From: Aestuariicoccus sp032586235
GTDB lineage: Bacteria; Pseudomonadota; Alphaproteobacteria; Rhodobacterales; Rhodobacteraceae
DNA: 64,000 bases
Direction: 5' to 3'
Assembly (NCBI RefSeq): GCF_032586235.1
Contig: NZ_JAWHTD010000003.1
Coordinates: 62,001-126,000 of the forward strand
Position numbers and translations under genes: made by a program. This document shows positions 33,993 to 43,474 of this stretch, piece by piece. Every line of letters begins with the position of its first letter. Position 1 is the stretch's first letter. Below the pieces are notes generated by a model. It searched no databases and was not told the DNA's origin. It was given only the letters and a program-made list of their open reading frames with translations.

Positions 33993-35246
33993 TTGCCCCT
34001 CTACCGCATCCTCGTCACGCTCTTTGCGCTGTGGGAATGCCTGCGCTGCAGTCTGACCGGACAGCTCGGTGCGCTGCGGCCGCGGCTGGGGTTTCATCGG
34101 CCGGGCTCGGACCATCCTCACATCTGGCTGCACGCCGCGTCGAACGGGGAACTGGCCTCGGCCAAACCGGTGGTCGAGCGGCTGCGCGACCTGCGACCGG
34201 ACCTTCCCCTGCTGATCACCTGCAACACCGAAAGCGGTGTGGCGCTGGCGCGGTCCTGGGGGCTGGACGGGCTGACAGCCCATCTTGCGCCGCTCGATCT
34301 GGCCTGGGTGTCGCGGGGCGTCCATCGGCGCTGGCAGGTCGCCGCGCATATCACGATGGAATCGGAATTGTGGCCGCACCGCATCCTGAGCTGCCCCGGC
34401 CCGGTCGTCTTGCTGGGCGCGCGGCTGACGGCGCGGACGGCGAAAGGCTGGGCGCGGTTCGGCGGGCTGGCGCGCGCCATTCTGGCCCGCGTCGCGCTGC
34501 TGATCGCGCAGGACGCGGGCTCTGCCGGGCGGTTCGTCGACCTCGGCCTGAGCCCGCAGCATCTGGGCCCCGTCGTCGATCTGAAATCCTTTTACGCGCG
34601 GCCCGACCAGACCCCGTCCGACGCCCTGCGCGCGGCCTTTCCCCGCGCGGACACCTGGCTGGCGGCATCGACCCACGACGGCGAGGACGAGATCGTCCTC
34701 GACGCCCATCTGACCGCGCGCGCGGCGGACCCGGCCTTGCGGCTGATCCTCGCCCCGCGGCACCCCCGTCGGGCCGAGGCGATCCGGGCGCTGGCCGTGG
34801 CGCGCGGGCTGACCTGCGCCTTGCGCAGCCGGGACGAGCCTTTCGCGACGGCAGATGTCTATATCGCCGACACGATGGGCGAGATGGCGCTGTGGTATGC
34901 GCTGGCGGGGCGCGTCTTCGTCGCCGGCACGCTGACCGACCGCGGCGGCCACACGCCTTATGAACCTGCGGCCTTCGGCGCGGCGCTGATCCACGGCCCC
35001 GACGTGCGCAACTTTGCCGCCGCCTTCGCGCAGCTGGACCGCGCGCAGGCCGCGGTCGAGATAAGCGATGCCGGGGAGCTGGCGCAGGCGCTGTCGGACC
35101 TGCGCGCGCCGAAACGCATGGCTGAGGCCGACGCCCGGGCGAAACAGGCGCTGCGTCAGGACGCCGACCTGGACGGCGTGGTCGAGCGTATCGCCTCCCT
35201 CTTGCCCCCCGCGACATTAGCCATTCTTGAACCCTCGTCTGAATAG
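33993..35246 (+). CDS. waaA: 3-deoxy-D-manno-octulosonic acid (Kdo) transferase
   Basis: 417 residues. N-terminal membrane anchor (about 4-20), then the Kdo-transferase fold with probable catalytic base Glu53 in ASNGELASA. VVLLGARLTARTAKGW and the C-terminal CMP-Kdo region APRHPRRAE and YEPAAFGAALIHGP follow. Transfers Kdo to lipid A precursor at the inner membrane. It starts at TTG 33993, preceded by CCGGAGA at good spacing; no ATG gives the membrane anchor. Confidence 0.9.
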   Translation: MPLYRILVTLFALWECLRCSLTGQLGALRPRLGFHRPGSDHPHIWLHAASNGELASAKPVVERLRDLRPDLPLLITCNTESGVALARSWGLDGLTAHLAPLDLAWVSRGVHRRWQVAAHITMESELWPHRILSCPGPVVLLGARLTARTAKGWARFGGLARAILARVALLIAQDAGSAGRFVDLGLSPQHLGPVVDLKSFYARPDQTPSDALRAAFPRADTWLAASTHDGEDEIVLDAHLTARAADPALRLILAPRHPRRAEAIRALAVARGLTCALRSRDEPFATADVYIADTMGEMALWYALAGRVFVAGTLTDRGGHTPYEPAAFGAALIHGPDVRNFAAAFAQLDRAQAAVEISDAGELAQALSDLRAPKRMAEADARAKQALRQDADLDGVVERIASLLPPATLAILEPSSE

Positions 35247-35282
35247 ATTACATTACTTGAATACGGGGAATCGAGCAGCGAC

Positions 35283-35702
35283 ATGATCCACTACGCCCTC
35301 AAATGCGCCAACGACCATCAGTTCGAAAGCTGGTTTCAGTCGGCGGCGGCATTTGACAAGCTCAAATCGGCGGGCATGGTCACCTGTTCGGTCTGCGGCG
35401 CGACCGATGTGGAAAAGGCCGTAATGGCGCCGCGCGTCAACGCGCGGCCCAAGGACGAGGCGTCGCTGACCAAGCCGAAATCGCCCTCGGAACAGGCGCT
35501 TGCGCAGCTCAAACGCCATGTCGAGGAAAACACCGATTACGTCGGCGGCAATTTTGCGCAGGAGGCCCGCGCGATTCATTCCGGCGACGCGCCCGAGCGC
35601 CCGATCTGGGGTGAGACACGCGGCGACGAGGCCAAGAAACTGATCGAAGAGGGCGTGCCGGTCCTGCCCCTTCCCTTCACGCCCACGCGAAAGTCCAACT
35701 GA
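35283..35702 (+). CDS. DUF1178 family protein
   Basis: 139 residues. Short conserved N terminus MIHYALKCANDHQFESWFQS with Cys8, then CSVCG at about 36-40: a probable small zinc site. The rest is charged and ends KSN. Function unknown across the family, which is widespread in alphaproteobacteria. 36 nt after waaA and 3 nt before the SDR gene, so it is probably cotranscribed with both. Confidence 0.85.
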   Translation: MIHYALKCANDHQFESWFQSAAAFDKLKSAGMVTCSVCGATDVEKAVMAPRVNARPKDEASLTKPKSPSEQALAQLKRHVEENTDYVGGNFAQEARAIHSGDAPERPIWGETRGDEAKKLIEEGVPVLPLPFTPTRKSN

Positions 35703-35705
35703 GCG

Positions 35706-36350
35706 ATGCGCGTTCTGATCACCGGGGTCAATCGCGGGATCGGCGCGGCGCTGGACCGGCGCCTGAGCGATGACGGGCACGAAGTGATCGGCACCGCGCG
35801 CGGGCATCCCGAATATTTGAACCTCGACGTGACCCGGGCGGAGGATTTCCGCGCCCTGGCCGACCGGCTCGACGGTTGTGCGCTGGACGTCGTGGTGTGC
35901 AACGCGGGTGTTTACCTCGACAAGGGGCACAACCTCGCCGATGGCTATCCGCCGCAGATGTGGGCCGACACTTTCGCCGTGAACGTGGCCGGGGTCTTTC
36001 AGACGGTGCAGACGCTGCTTCCCAACCTGCAGGCGTCGGCGCAGCCGAGGGTGGCGATCATCAGCTCGCAGATGGCTTCCAGCGAACGGGCCCCGGGTGG
36101 CAGCTATATCTATCGCGCATCCAAGGCCGCCGTGCTGAATCTGGGGCGCAATCTGGCGGTTGACCTGCGGCCTCTGGATATCGCCGTCGGGATTTACCAT
36201 CCCGGCTGGGTGCGCACCGATATGGGCGGCAGCGCCGCCGACATCTCGGACGACGAGGCGGCGCAGGGCATGGCCGAGCGCATCGCGGCGCTGGCGCTGG
36301 ACAACACCGGCTGTTTCGAAACCTGGGACGGCCGCCCGCTGCCCTTCTGA
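35706..36350 (+). CDS. short-chain dehydrogenase/reductase (C-factor-like)
   Basis: 214 residues. Cofactor motif TGVNRGIG (6-13), NAG in VCNAGVYL, catalytic Ser in IISSQMAS and YxxxK in SYIYRASKAAV. Slightly shorter than typical SDRs, like CsgA/C-factor proteins. Substrate unknown. It follows DUF1178 by 3 nt and is followed 1 nt later by the SnoaL-like gene. Confidence 0.85.
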   Translation: MRVLITGVNRGIGAALDRRLSDDGHEVIGTARGHPEYLNLDVTRAEDFRALADRLDGCALDVVVCNAGVYLDKGHNLADGYPPQMWADTFAVNVAGVFQTVQTLLPNLQASAQPRVAIISSQMASSERAPGGSYIYRASKAAVLNLGRNLAVDLRPLDIAVGIYHPGWVRTDMGGSAADISDDEAAQGMAERIAALALDNTGCFETWDGRPLPF

Positions 36351-36351
36351 C

Positions 36352-36798
36352 ATGGTAAACGCGCCAGAGGAGTTCCCCCGCGCCTTCGCCGAGGCCTGGG
36401 CCACGCGCGACGGCAACGCCATCGCAGCACTTTTCGCGCCGGATGCGGATTTCGTGAATGTCACCGGGCTCTGGTGGCATGACACCGGGCAGATCGCCAA
36501 GGCGCATGATTACGCGCTGAAATCCTTCTTTGCCGACAGCACCCTGCGGCCGGGGCGGATCGCCGTGCGACGGTTATCTGACAGGGTCGCCGTTGTGCAC
36601 TGCCGCTTTCGACTGTCCGGTCAGCGCGGGCCCGACGGCAAGACGGCCGAGGATCGGCACACCATCCTGATCTGCGTGCTCGAGCGGCGCGAGGATGGCT
36701 GGCTTGCCGTCGCCGCGCAAAACACCGACGTGGTCCCCGGCAAGGAGACCTTCGTCAACACCGGCGGGCTGACCGCCGTCGACTACCGAAAACCGTAG
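36352..36798 (+). CDS. SgcJ/EcaC-type SnoaL-like protein
   Basis: 148 residues, cystatin-like alpha+beta barrel: FAEAWATRDGNAIAALFAPDADFVNVTG at the N terminus is the standard SgcJ/EcaC signature. Family members include stress-linked and biosynthetic proteins of unclear activity. ATG 36352 lies one base after the SDR stop without its own ribosome site, so it probably depends on translational coupling. Confidence 0.78.
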   Translation: MVNAPEEFPRAFAEAWATRDGNAIAALFAPDADFVNVTGLWWHDTGQIAKAHDYALKSFFADSTLRPGRIAVRRLSDRVAVVHCRFRLSGQRGPDGKTAEDRHTILICVLERREDGWLAVAAQNTDVVPGKETFVNTGGLTAVDYRKP

Positions 36799-36898
36799 CA
36801 CAGACCGCACGAGGGCCCGCCGCCGATCAACCACCCCTTGCGCGCCCGCGCCCCCCCGCGTAAACCGCGCCACGACAATCCCAGCCGGAGGGGCGGCC

Positions 36899-38137
36899 AT
36901 GCCCGTTTTGGTCATGAAATTCGGTGGCACCTCGGTGGCCACGCTGGACCGCATCCGCCGCGCCGCCAAGCGCGTGGGGGTCGAGGTCGCCAAGGGCTAT
37001 GACGTCATCGTCATCGTGTCGGCCATGTCGGGCGAGACGAACAAGCTGGTGGGTTTTGTCAACGAAACCTCGCCGCTCTTCGATGCGCGCGAATACGACG
37101 CGGTCGTCAGCTCGGGCGAAAACGTGACCGCCGGGCTGATGGCGCTGACCCTGCAGGAGATGGACGTGCCCGCGCGCAGCTGGCAGGGCTGGCAGGTGCC
37201 GGTCATGACCACCTCGGCCCATTCCGCCGCCCGGATCGAGGAAATCCCCACCGACAACATCCTGCGCAAATTCGATGAGGGCATGAAAGTGGCCGTGGTC
37301 GCGGGCTTTCAGGGCCTCAGCCCCGAGGGCCGCATCACCACGCTGGGCCGGGGCGGCAGCGACACCACCGCGGTGGCCTTTGCCGCCGCTTTCGACGCCG
37401 AGCGCTGCGACATCTACACCGATGTGGACGGCGTCTATACGACCGATCCGAGGATCTGCGCCAAGGCGCGCAAACTGGACCGCATCGCGTTCGAGGAGAT
37501 GCTCGAGCTGGCTTCGCTTGGGGCCAAGGTGCTGCAGACCCGCTCGGTCGAGCTGGCGATGCGCTATCATGTGAAGCTGCGCGTGCTGTCGAGCTTCGAG
37601 GAACAGTCGGACGAGGCTGGCACGCTGGTCTGCGACGAGGAGGATATCATGGAAAGCAACGTAGTCGCCGGTGTCGCCTATAGCCGCGACGAGGCCAAGA
37701 TGACCCTGGTCAGCGTCGCCGACCGGCCCGGCATCGCCGCAGCGATCTTTACCCCGCTGTCCGAGGCGGGCGTCAACGTCGACATGATCGTACAGAACAT
37801 CAGCGACGACGGCCGCACCGACATGACGTTTTCCTGCCCGGTCGATCAGGTCAAACGCGCCGAAAAGGCGCTGGCCGACGCGGCGGCGGCGGACCACATC
37901 AACTATCGCGAACTGGTGGCGGATACCGATGTCGCCAAGGTTTCGGTGGTGGGGATCGGCATGCGCAGCCACACCGGCGTGGCCGCCAAGATGTTCAAGG
38001 TGCTCAGCCAGGAGGGCATCAACATCAAGGTCATCGCCACATCCGAGATCAAGATTTCCGTCTTGATCGACCGGAAATACATGGAACTTGCGGTGCAAGC
38101 CCTGCATGATGCCTTCGAGCTGGAAAAAGCGGCCTGA
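36899..38137 (+). CDS. lysC: aspartate kinase
   Basis: 412 residues. Amino-acid-kinase domain starting KFGGTSVAT (6-14), SGENVTAGLMA, GRGGSDTTAVAFAAAF and YTDVDGVYTTDPR; two C-terminal ACT domains (about 265-405) for lysine/threonine feedback. Phosphorylates L-aspartate, first step to lysine, methionine and threonine. GGAGG precedes ATG 36899. ptsP follows 39 bp later, an arrangement common in this group. Confidence 0.96.
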   Translation: MPVLVMKFGGTSVATLDRIRRAAKRVGVEVAKGYDVIVIVSAMSGETNKLVGFVNETSPLFDAREYDAVVSSGENVTAGLMALTLQEMDVPARSWQGWQVPVMTTSAHSAARIEEIPTDNILRKFDEGMKVAVVAGFQGLSPEGRITTLGRGGSDTTAVAFAAAFDAERCDIYTDVDGVYTTDPRICAKARKLDRIAFEEMLELASLGAKVLQTRSVELAMRYHVKLRVLSSFEEQSDEAGTLVCDEEDIMESNVVAGVAYSRDEAKMTLVSVADRPGIAAAIFTPLSEAGVNVDMIVQNISDDGRTDMTFSCPVDQVKRAEKALADAAAADHINYRELVADTDVAKVSVVGIGMRSHTGVAAKMFKVLSQEGINIKVIATSEIKISVLIDRKYMELAVQALHDAFELEKAA

Positions 38138-38176
38138 GGTGCGACGCGCCCTGGCCTGACGAAGCAGGAAGGGCGA

Positions 38177-40417
38177 ATGTCGGATCGTGCGGAAAGCGAA
38201 AGCCGCAAGCTGCTTGGGCGGCTGCGCGACACCATGGCCGAAGAGGCCGCGGGTCAGGAGCGGCTTGACAAAATCACGCATCTGACCGCGGATTCGATGG
38301 GCACCGAGGTGTGCTCGATCTATCTCTTCCGCGACGAAAACACGCTCGAGCTTTGCGCGACGCAGGGGCTCAACCCCGATGCCGTGCACGAAACGCGGAT
38401 GAAGCTGGGCGAGGGTCTGGTGGGCCGCGTGGCGCGCAGCGGCAAGGTGATCAACACCGCCGACGCCCCGTCAGAGGCCGGGTTCCGCTACATGCCGGAA
38501 ACCGGCGAAGAGGTGTTTTCCAGTTTCCTCGGCGTGCCGATCCAGCGGCTGGGCGAAAAGCTGGGCGTGCTGGTCGTGCAGTCGCGCGAGGCGCGCGAAT
38601 TCACCGCCGACGAGGTCTATGCCATCGAGGTCGTGGCGATGGTTCTGGCCGAAATGGCCGAACTGGGCGCCTTTGTCGGCGAGGGCGCCGCGCTCACCCG
38701 GCGGCACACCCAGCCCGTTCTTCTGCGCGGCACCACCGGGCAGGAAGGCACAGCCGAGGGCCATGTCTGGCTGCACGAGCCGCGCGTTGTGGTGACCAAC
38801 CTCGTCGCCGACGACCCCGCGCGTGAACGCGAACGGCTGCAACAGGCGGTCGAAACCCTGCGGGTGAGCGTCGACGAATTGCTCGCCGGGGCCAGCGGCG
38901 ACGCGGATCAGGTGCAGGTTCTCGAGGCCTACCGCATGTTCGCCAATTCCAAAGGCTGGATGCGCCGGATGGAAGAGGACATCGCCCGCGGCCTCTCGGC
39001 CGAGGCGGCGGTCGAAAAGGAACAGAGCGCCGCGCGCGCCCGGATGAGCCAGGTCACCGACGCCTATCTGCGCGAACGCCTGCAGGATCTGGACGACCTG
39101 TCGAACCGGCTGTTGCGCATCCTGACCGGTCAGGGCAATGCGACCGGGTCGGAAATGCCCGCCGATCCGATCCTCGTGGCGCGCAACATCGGCCCGGGCG
39201 AACTGCTGGAATACGGGCGCAAGCTGCGCGGCATCGTGCTCGAGGAAGGATCGGTCGGCAGCCATGCGGCGATCGTGGCGCGGGCGCTGGCCATTCCGCT
39301 GGTCATTCACGCCCCGCGCGTCACCAACGAGGCGCTGAACGGCGATCACATCATGGTGGACGGCGATCAGGGCATCGCGCATCTGCGCCCCGACGACACC
39401 GTCGTCACCGCCTTCCGCGACAAGATCGCGATGCAGGAAAAGGCGCTCGAGCGTTACGCCTCGATCCGCGACCGGCCCGCAATGTCGGCCTGCGGCACGC
39501 GGGTCACGCTGCTGATGAACGCCGGTCTGATGGCCGATCTGCCCTCTCTCGAAGGCTCGGGCGCCGAAGGCGTTGGGCTTTTCCGGACCGAGCTGCAGTT
39601 TCTGGTGCGCAACCAGATGCCGCGCCGCACCGAGCTGGCCGATATCTACGCCCGCGTCATCGACGCGGCCAAGGGCAAGCGGGTGGTCTTTCGCACGCTC
39701 GACATCGGGTCGGACAAGGTGCTGCCCTACATGAAGCCCAACGACGAACCCAACCCCGCGCTGGGGTGGCGGGCGATCCGCGTGGGGCTCGACAAGCCGG
39801 GTGTCATGCGGATGCAACTGCAGGCGCTGATCCGCGCCGCCAACGGCCAGGCGCTGTCGATCATGTTCCCGTTCATCGCGCAATACGACGAATTCCGCCT
39901 CGCCCGGGTCGAGGTCGACAAGGCAATCGCGCGCGAAAAGCGGCTAGGGCACAAGATACCCTCCAAGCTCGAGATCGGCGCCATGCTCGAGACGCCGTCG
40001 CTGGCCTATGCCTCGCGCAAGTTCTTCGAAGAGGTCGAATTTCTGTCCATCGGCGGCAACGATCTCAAGCAGTTCTTCTTTGCCGCCGACCGCGAGAATG
40101 AGCGCGTCCGGCGGCGCTACGACACGCTGAACGTATCGTTCCTGAGCTTTCTCGAGGGCATCGTTCAGCGCTGCGAAGAAACCGGCACGCCGCTGTCGTT
40201 CTGCGGCGAAGACGCGGGCCGTCCGATCGAGGCGCTGTGTCTGGCGGCCATCGGGCTGCGCACGCTGTCCATGCGGCCCGCCTCGATCGGTCCGGTCAAG
40301 AGCCTGCTGATCCGCTGCCGGCTCGACGAGGTCCGCGCGGTCATCCACGACGCCCGTGACCGCGGCGAGCAGTCGGTGCGCCCTGCGGTGATGGATTATC
40401 TGCAAAACCTGCCCTGA
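38177..40417 (+). CDS. ptsP: phosphoenolpyruvate-protein phosphotransferase of the nitrogen PTS (EI-Ntr)
   Basis: 746 residues. N-terminal GAF domain (about 20-165), enzyme I N-domain, phosphohistidine His363 in GSVGSHAAIVARAL, then the PEP-binding TIM barrel (GVGLFRTELQFLV, GSDKVLPY, SIGGNDLKQFFFAADREN, FCGEDAG). Autophosphorylates from PEP and phosphorylates NPr; the GAF domain senses nitrogen status (glutamine in studied relatives). Start at 38177. Confidence 0.96.
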   Translation: MSDRAESESRKLLGRLRDTMAEEAAGQERLDKITHLTADSMGTEVCSIYLFRDENTLELCATQGLNPDAVHETRMKLGEGLVGRVARSGKVINTADAPSEAGFRYMPETGEEVFSSFLGVPIQRLGEKLGVLVVQSREAREFTADEVYAIEVVAMVLAEMAELGAFVGEGAALTRRHTQPVLLRGTTGQEGTAEGHVWLHEPRVVVTNLVADDPARERERLQQAVETLRVSVDELLAGASGDADQVQVLEAYRMFANSKGWMRRMEEDIARGLSAEAAVEKEQSAARARMSQVTDAYLRERLQDLDDLSNRLLRILTGQGNATGSEMPADPILVARNIGPGELLEYGRKLRGIVLEEGSVGSHAAIVARALAIPLVIHAPRVTNEALNGDHIMVDGDQGIAHLRPDDTVVTAFRDKIAMQEKALERYASIRDRPAMSACGTRVTLLMNAGLMADLPSLEGSGAEGVGLFRTELQFLVRNQMPRRTELADIYARVIDAAKGKRVVFRTLDIGSDKVLPYMKPNDEPNPALGWRAIRVGLDKPGVMRMQLQALIRAANGQALSIMFPFIAQYDEFRLARVEVDKAIAREKRLGHKIPSKLEIGAMLETPSLAYASRKFFEEVEFLSIGGNDLKQFFFAADRENERVRRRYDTLNVSFLSFLEGIVQRCEETGTPLSFCGEDAGRPIEALCLAAIGLRTLSMRPASIGPVKSLLIRCRLDEVRAVIHDARDRGEQSVRPAVMDYLQNLP

Positions 40418-40432
40418 GCGCCCAGACGGAAA

Positions 40433-40464
40433 ACCCGGCCGCAGCGTTTTGTCTGCGACCGGGT
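40433..40464 (+). terminator. ptsP terminator-like hairpin
   Basis: 12-base arms 40433-40444 and 40453-40464 pair with a single G-U, 15 nt after the ptsP stop. TTTT follows after about 8 nt. Reasonable end of the lysC-ptsP unit. Confidence 0.65.
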
Positions 40465-40722
40465 CAGCCAGGTTTTCGTGCCTCGCCCACCGCAAATCCC
40501 GGCGGCGGGACACATTCCGCACGTTTTGCGCGGGGGCGGCCTGAACCGCCTCATGGGCCCGGGTGTGAGGGGGATCACACCGCCAAAACCGTCCGGCCGG
40601 ATTTTCCGGCCTGCGCGGTTTCAAGAAATCCCTTGGGGGATAAGCGGCCCACGCGCCGGCGGCTTTACACCGGCCCTTTTGTGATAGTGTGTTAACCCTA
40701 ACAAAAGGTTACCAATATCCGC
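40465..40722. other. intergenic region between ptsP and ecsC-like gene
   Basis: The genes are convergent, so no promoter is required. The last 50 bases are AT-rich with TAACC / GGTTA (five-base arms near 40693-40711). Nothing else recognised; no RNA gene seen. Confidence 0.4.
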
Positions 40723-41475
40723 TCAATTGCGGGCAGTCACCGTCTGGCGGAATTCGTCGATCAGGGCGGCGTGGGTCCGGCCGCTGCGGTCGGAGAGGTG
40801 CAACAGCCCGAAATGCACATGCGCCATCTGCTGGTAATAGCTGGTATAGGCGTAATTCGTCGCGGCCCCCGCCGCCGCGCCGATCAGCGGCACCGTCTGC
40901 GTGGCCAGTTTCTGGCCCAGAACAGTGGCCAGGCGCGGCGCGACTCGCGCGATGATGCCATGCACCGTCGCCCCCGTCAGCGTCACCCGCGCCGACAGAA
41001 AGCCCAAATCCGCGCCGTCGTCATCCGCCAGCGGCCCGGCAGAGGCGAACACCGTCAGGCAGTGCTTCTGCACCTCCGGATCGCCGGGATCAAAGCCGTA
41101 TTCCGCCGCGATCCCCTGAATGGCGCGCAACAGCACCGTCGTTGTGACAGGCAGTTCCGCCAGCGCCGTGGGCAGGCCGCCGGCCCCGCCCATCGCACCC
41201 ATGGCGGTGGCCATGGCGGTGTTCAGCCAGCCCTTCTGGTCCGGGACAACCCCGCGCGATTGCGACGCCGCCCGCATCGCCACCTCAAGCGCGCGTGTCG
41301 TCGCCTCTTCAAGCCGCTGCTTGGCCTGATCCGGCAGCCGCTCGAGCAGGTTCTCGGCCTGCGACCCGACGAGGTTGAGCACCTGAATCCCCACGCCGCG
41401 CGCCGCCCTGTGCCGCTGGGCAAGCGCCCTGAGTTCCCTGTCGATGTCGACGGGCATCACCTCGGTTCCGGTCAT
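40723..41475 (-). CDS. EcsC family protein
   Basis: 250 residues. Helical N-terminal half, central glycine-rich AMGAMGGAGGLPTALAELPVTTTVLLRAI and C-terminal LIGAAAGAATNYAYTSYYQQMAHVHFGL: both typical of the EcsC domain. Known only through Bacillus EcsC, linked to an ABC exporter; no transporter adjoins here. Single gene, convergent with ptsP and 45 bp from the GNAT gene on the same strand. Confidence 0.82.
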   Translation of the reverse strand: MTGTEVMPVDIDRELRALAQRHRAARGVGIQVLNLVGSQAENLLERLPDQAKQRLEEATTRALEVAMRAASQSRGVVPDQKGWLNTAMATAMGAMGGAGGLPTALAELPVTTTVLLRAIQGIAAEYGFDPGDPEVQKHCLTVFASAGPLADDDGADLGFLSARVTLTGATVHGIIARVAPRLATVLGQKLATQTVPLIGAAAGAATNYAYTSYYQQMAHVHFGLLHLSDRSGRTHAALIDEFRQTVTARN

Positions 41476-41520
41476 GGACGCGCCTCCGCGCTTATCGGGT
41501 TTACTGGGTATTAGATCGGG

Positions 41521-42009
41521 TCAATCCCGCCATTTATCAACCGTTCCGCGCACGCCGTCCCAGGCCGACGGGGTCAGCGCATGACCAAGCACGCGGTCGG
41601 GGTTGGTGGGGGGCGGCATCTTCACACCCGTCAGACGGGCGAATCCGAAACGCCGATAATAGGGCAGATCCCCCACCAGCAGCACCCTCTCCCAGCCCAG
41701 ATCCGCCGCCCGGGCCAGCGAATCGCGGATCAGCGCCCCGCCCAGCCCTTCGCCCTGCGCGGTCGGGTGCACAGCCACCGGCCCCAGCAAAAGCGCCGGC
41801 CACCGGCCGATTCGGATCGGCCAGTAGCGAATCGCGCCGCCCAGGATGCCGCCCTCGTCCCGTGCGATGCGGCACAGCTCGGCCACGGGCGGCACGTCCT
41901 CGCGCAGCCGATACGATGACAGCGCCCCCCGCCCCGGCGCAAAGGAGGTATCGAAAAGCGCCTCGACCTCCCACCAATCGTCGGGAGTTTCCTTGGACAG
42001 GGTGAACAC
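41521..42009 (-). CDS. GNAT-family N-acetyltransferase
   Basis: 162 residues. Acetyl-CoA motif LGPVAVHPTAQGEGLGGALIRDSL (Q/R-x-x-G-x-G/A form) followed by LVGDLPYYRRFGF, a YhbS-like pattern. Start: GTG 42009 (VFTLSKETPDDWW) has GAGGCA upstream; the frame stays open to another GTG at 42051. The first gives the usual family N terminus. Acceptor unknown. Divergent from the flavin reductase gene. Confidence 0.8.
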   Translation of the reverse strand: MFTLSKETPDDWWEVEALFDTSFAPGRGALSSYRLREDVPPVAELCRIARDEGGILGGAIRYWPIRIGRWPALLLGPVAVHPTAQGEGLGGALIRDSLARAADLGWERVLLVGDLPYYRRFGFARLTGVKMPPPTNPDRVLGHALTPSAWDGVRGTVDKWRD

Positions 42010-42088
42010 TGAATACTGCCTCGTGCATTTCGCCGCGAACCGGCGTATCACGGCCCAAGCCCTTGGGCAAATGAAGGAAATGTTCGCA

Positions 42089-42694
42089 ATGTTTTATCGT
42101 CCCGAAGACGGCCACGGCCTGCCGCACAACCCGTTCAACGCCATCGTCACCCCCCGCCCCATCGGCTGGATCTCGACACGCGGCGCGGACGGGTCGGAAA
42201 ACCTGGCCCCCTATTCGTTCTTCAACGCCGTGGCCTATGTGCCACCGCAGGTGATGTTCGCCTCGACCAGCGCCAAGGCCGACCGGGGCGACACCAAGGA
42301 CAGCGTCGCCAATATCCGCGACACCGGCGTTTTTTGCGTCAACGTCGTCGAATACGCGATGCGCGATGTGATGAACCAGACCTCGGGCGCGTGGGACCGC
42401 GAGGTGGACGAATTCGAACTTGCGGGCATCGAACGCGCCGAGTGCGAAACCATCGCCTGTTCGCGCGTAGCCAAGGCGCCGGCCAACCTGGAATGCAAGC
42501 TGACGCAGATCGTGCAACTGCCCGGAGAGGCCAATTTCGCCGTCTTCGGCGAGGTCACCGGCGTGCACATGCGCGACGATTGCGTGGTGGACGGTATCTT
42601 CGACGTGCTGCGCTTCAACCCGCTCAGCCGCATGGGATACCGCGATTACACGGTCGTGCGCGAGAAATTCAGCCTTAAGCGCCCGGGGGAGTGA
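42089..42694 (+). CDS. flavin reductase family protein (FMN-binding split barrel)
   Basis: 201 residues. Starts MFYRPEDGHGLPHNPF, with the FMN-contact stretches VTPRPIGWISTRG and NLAPYSFFNAVAY at the classical positions of FMN-binding split-barrel enzymes. May reduce flavin for an oxygenase or act alone. ATG 42089 is chosen because AAGGAA lies 9 nt upstream; ATGs at 42071 and 42080 are worse spaced. Confidence 0.84.
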   Translation: MFYRPEDGHGLPHNPFNAIVTPRPIGWISTRGADGSENLAPYSFFNAVAYVPPQVMFASTSAKADRGDTKDSVANIRDTGVFCVNVVEYAMRDVMNQTSGAWDREVDEFELAGIERAECETIACSRVAKAPANLECKLTQIVQLPGEANFAVFGEVTGVHMRDDCVVDGIFDVLRFNPLSRMGYRDYTVVREKFSLKRPGE

Positions 42695-42744
42695 CAGCGG
42701 CGGCATTCCCCGCTATGAACGCGCCGAAACCGATGGAGGGAGCC

Positions 42745-42762
42745 ATGAACAAGCACCTGTAA
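42745..42762 (+). other. five-codon mini-ORF with strong ribosome site
   Basis: ATG AAC AAG CAC CTG TAA, encoding MNKHL, preceded by GGAGGGAGCC. It ends 32 nt before the CatB-like start, which has its own AGGAGG. It could be a leader peptide or the surviving start of a deleted gene. Confidence 0.3.
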
Positions 42763-42794
42763 CCACATATCCAATTGTGACCACAGGAGGCCCC

Positions 42795-43436
42795 ATGGCT
42801 TATTCTCTGCCGGACGCGGATTGCGTCCATCCCATCACCCTGCCCGACGGATCGGCGCATCCCGGCACGGTGTTTCTTAGAAACGTGATCGACATGCCCA
42901 ATGTCGAGATCGGGGCATATACCTACGCCTCGGATTTCGATCCGCCGGACGAATATGGCTGGGCCGCGCGGTTGGCGCCCTACCTTTTCGGCTTTTCGCA
43001 GGAACGGCTGATCATCGGCAAGTTTTGCCAGATCGCCCACGGCGTGCGCTTCATCGGCGCGTCGGCCAATCACGAAACGCGTGGGCTCAGCACCTTTCCG
43101 TTTGCCGTCTTCAACCCCGAGACGATGCTGGGCTACCAGCCCGACACGCGCGACACGGTGATCGGCCACGACGTCTGGCTGGGATACGGCGCCAAGGTCC
43201 TGCCCGGCGCGCGGATCGGCAACGGCGTGATCGTCGGGGCCGGGGCGGTGGTGCGCGGGGACATCCCCGACTACGCCATCGTCACCGGCAACCCCGCGCA
43301 GGTCGTGCGCATGCGGTTCGCCCCGAAGGTCATCGCCCGGCTGAACGCGCTGGCCTGGTGGGACTGGCCCATCGACCGGATCGTGGCGTCCCGCGCGGCG
43401 CTCGAGGCCGGCGACATCGACGCGCTGACCGGGTGA
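42795..43436 (+). CDS. CatB-related O-acetyltransferase (left-handed beta-helix)
   Basis: 213 residues. Hexapeptide-repeat protein of the Vat/xenobiotic acetyltransferase group: IGKFCQIAHGVRFIG, catalytic-type histidine in SANHETRG, then VIGHDVWLGYGAKVLPGARIGNGVIVGAGAVV repeats and the C-terminal IVTGNPAQVVRMRF. Could modify polysaccharide or a xenobiotic; chromosomal context gives no resistance link. AGGAGG at 42785-42790. Confidence 0.85.
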   Translation: MAYSLPDADCVHPITLPDGSAHPGTVFLRNVIDMPNVEIGAYTYASDFDPPDEYGWAARLAPYLFGFSQERLIIGKFCQIAHGVRFIGASANHETRGLSTFPFAVFNPETMLGYQPDTRDTVIGHDVWLGYGAKVLPGARIGNGVIVGAGAVVRGDIPDYAIVTGNPAQVVRMRFAPKVIARLNALAWWDWPIDRIVASRAALEAGDIDALTG

Positions 43437-43474
43437 CCGACCAGACCTTTGCGCTACAGAGCGCCAGAAGAATG

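Noticed and set aside
41537..42706. Long minus-strand open frame covering the GNAT and flavin reductase genes
   Set aside because: It runs antisense to the flavin reductase and out of frame with the GNAT gene, both of which are recognisable families.
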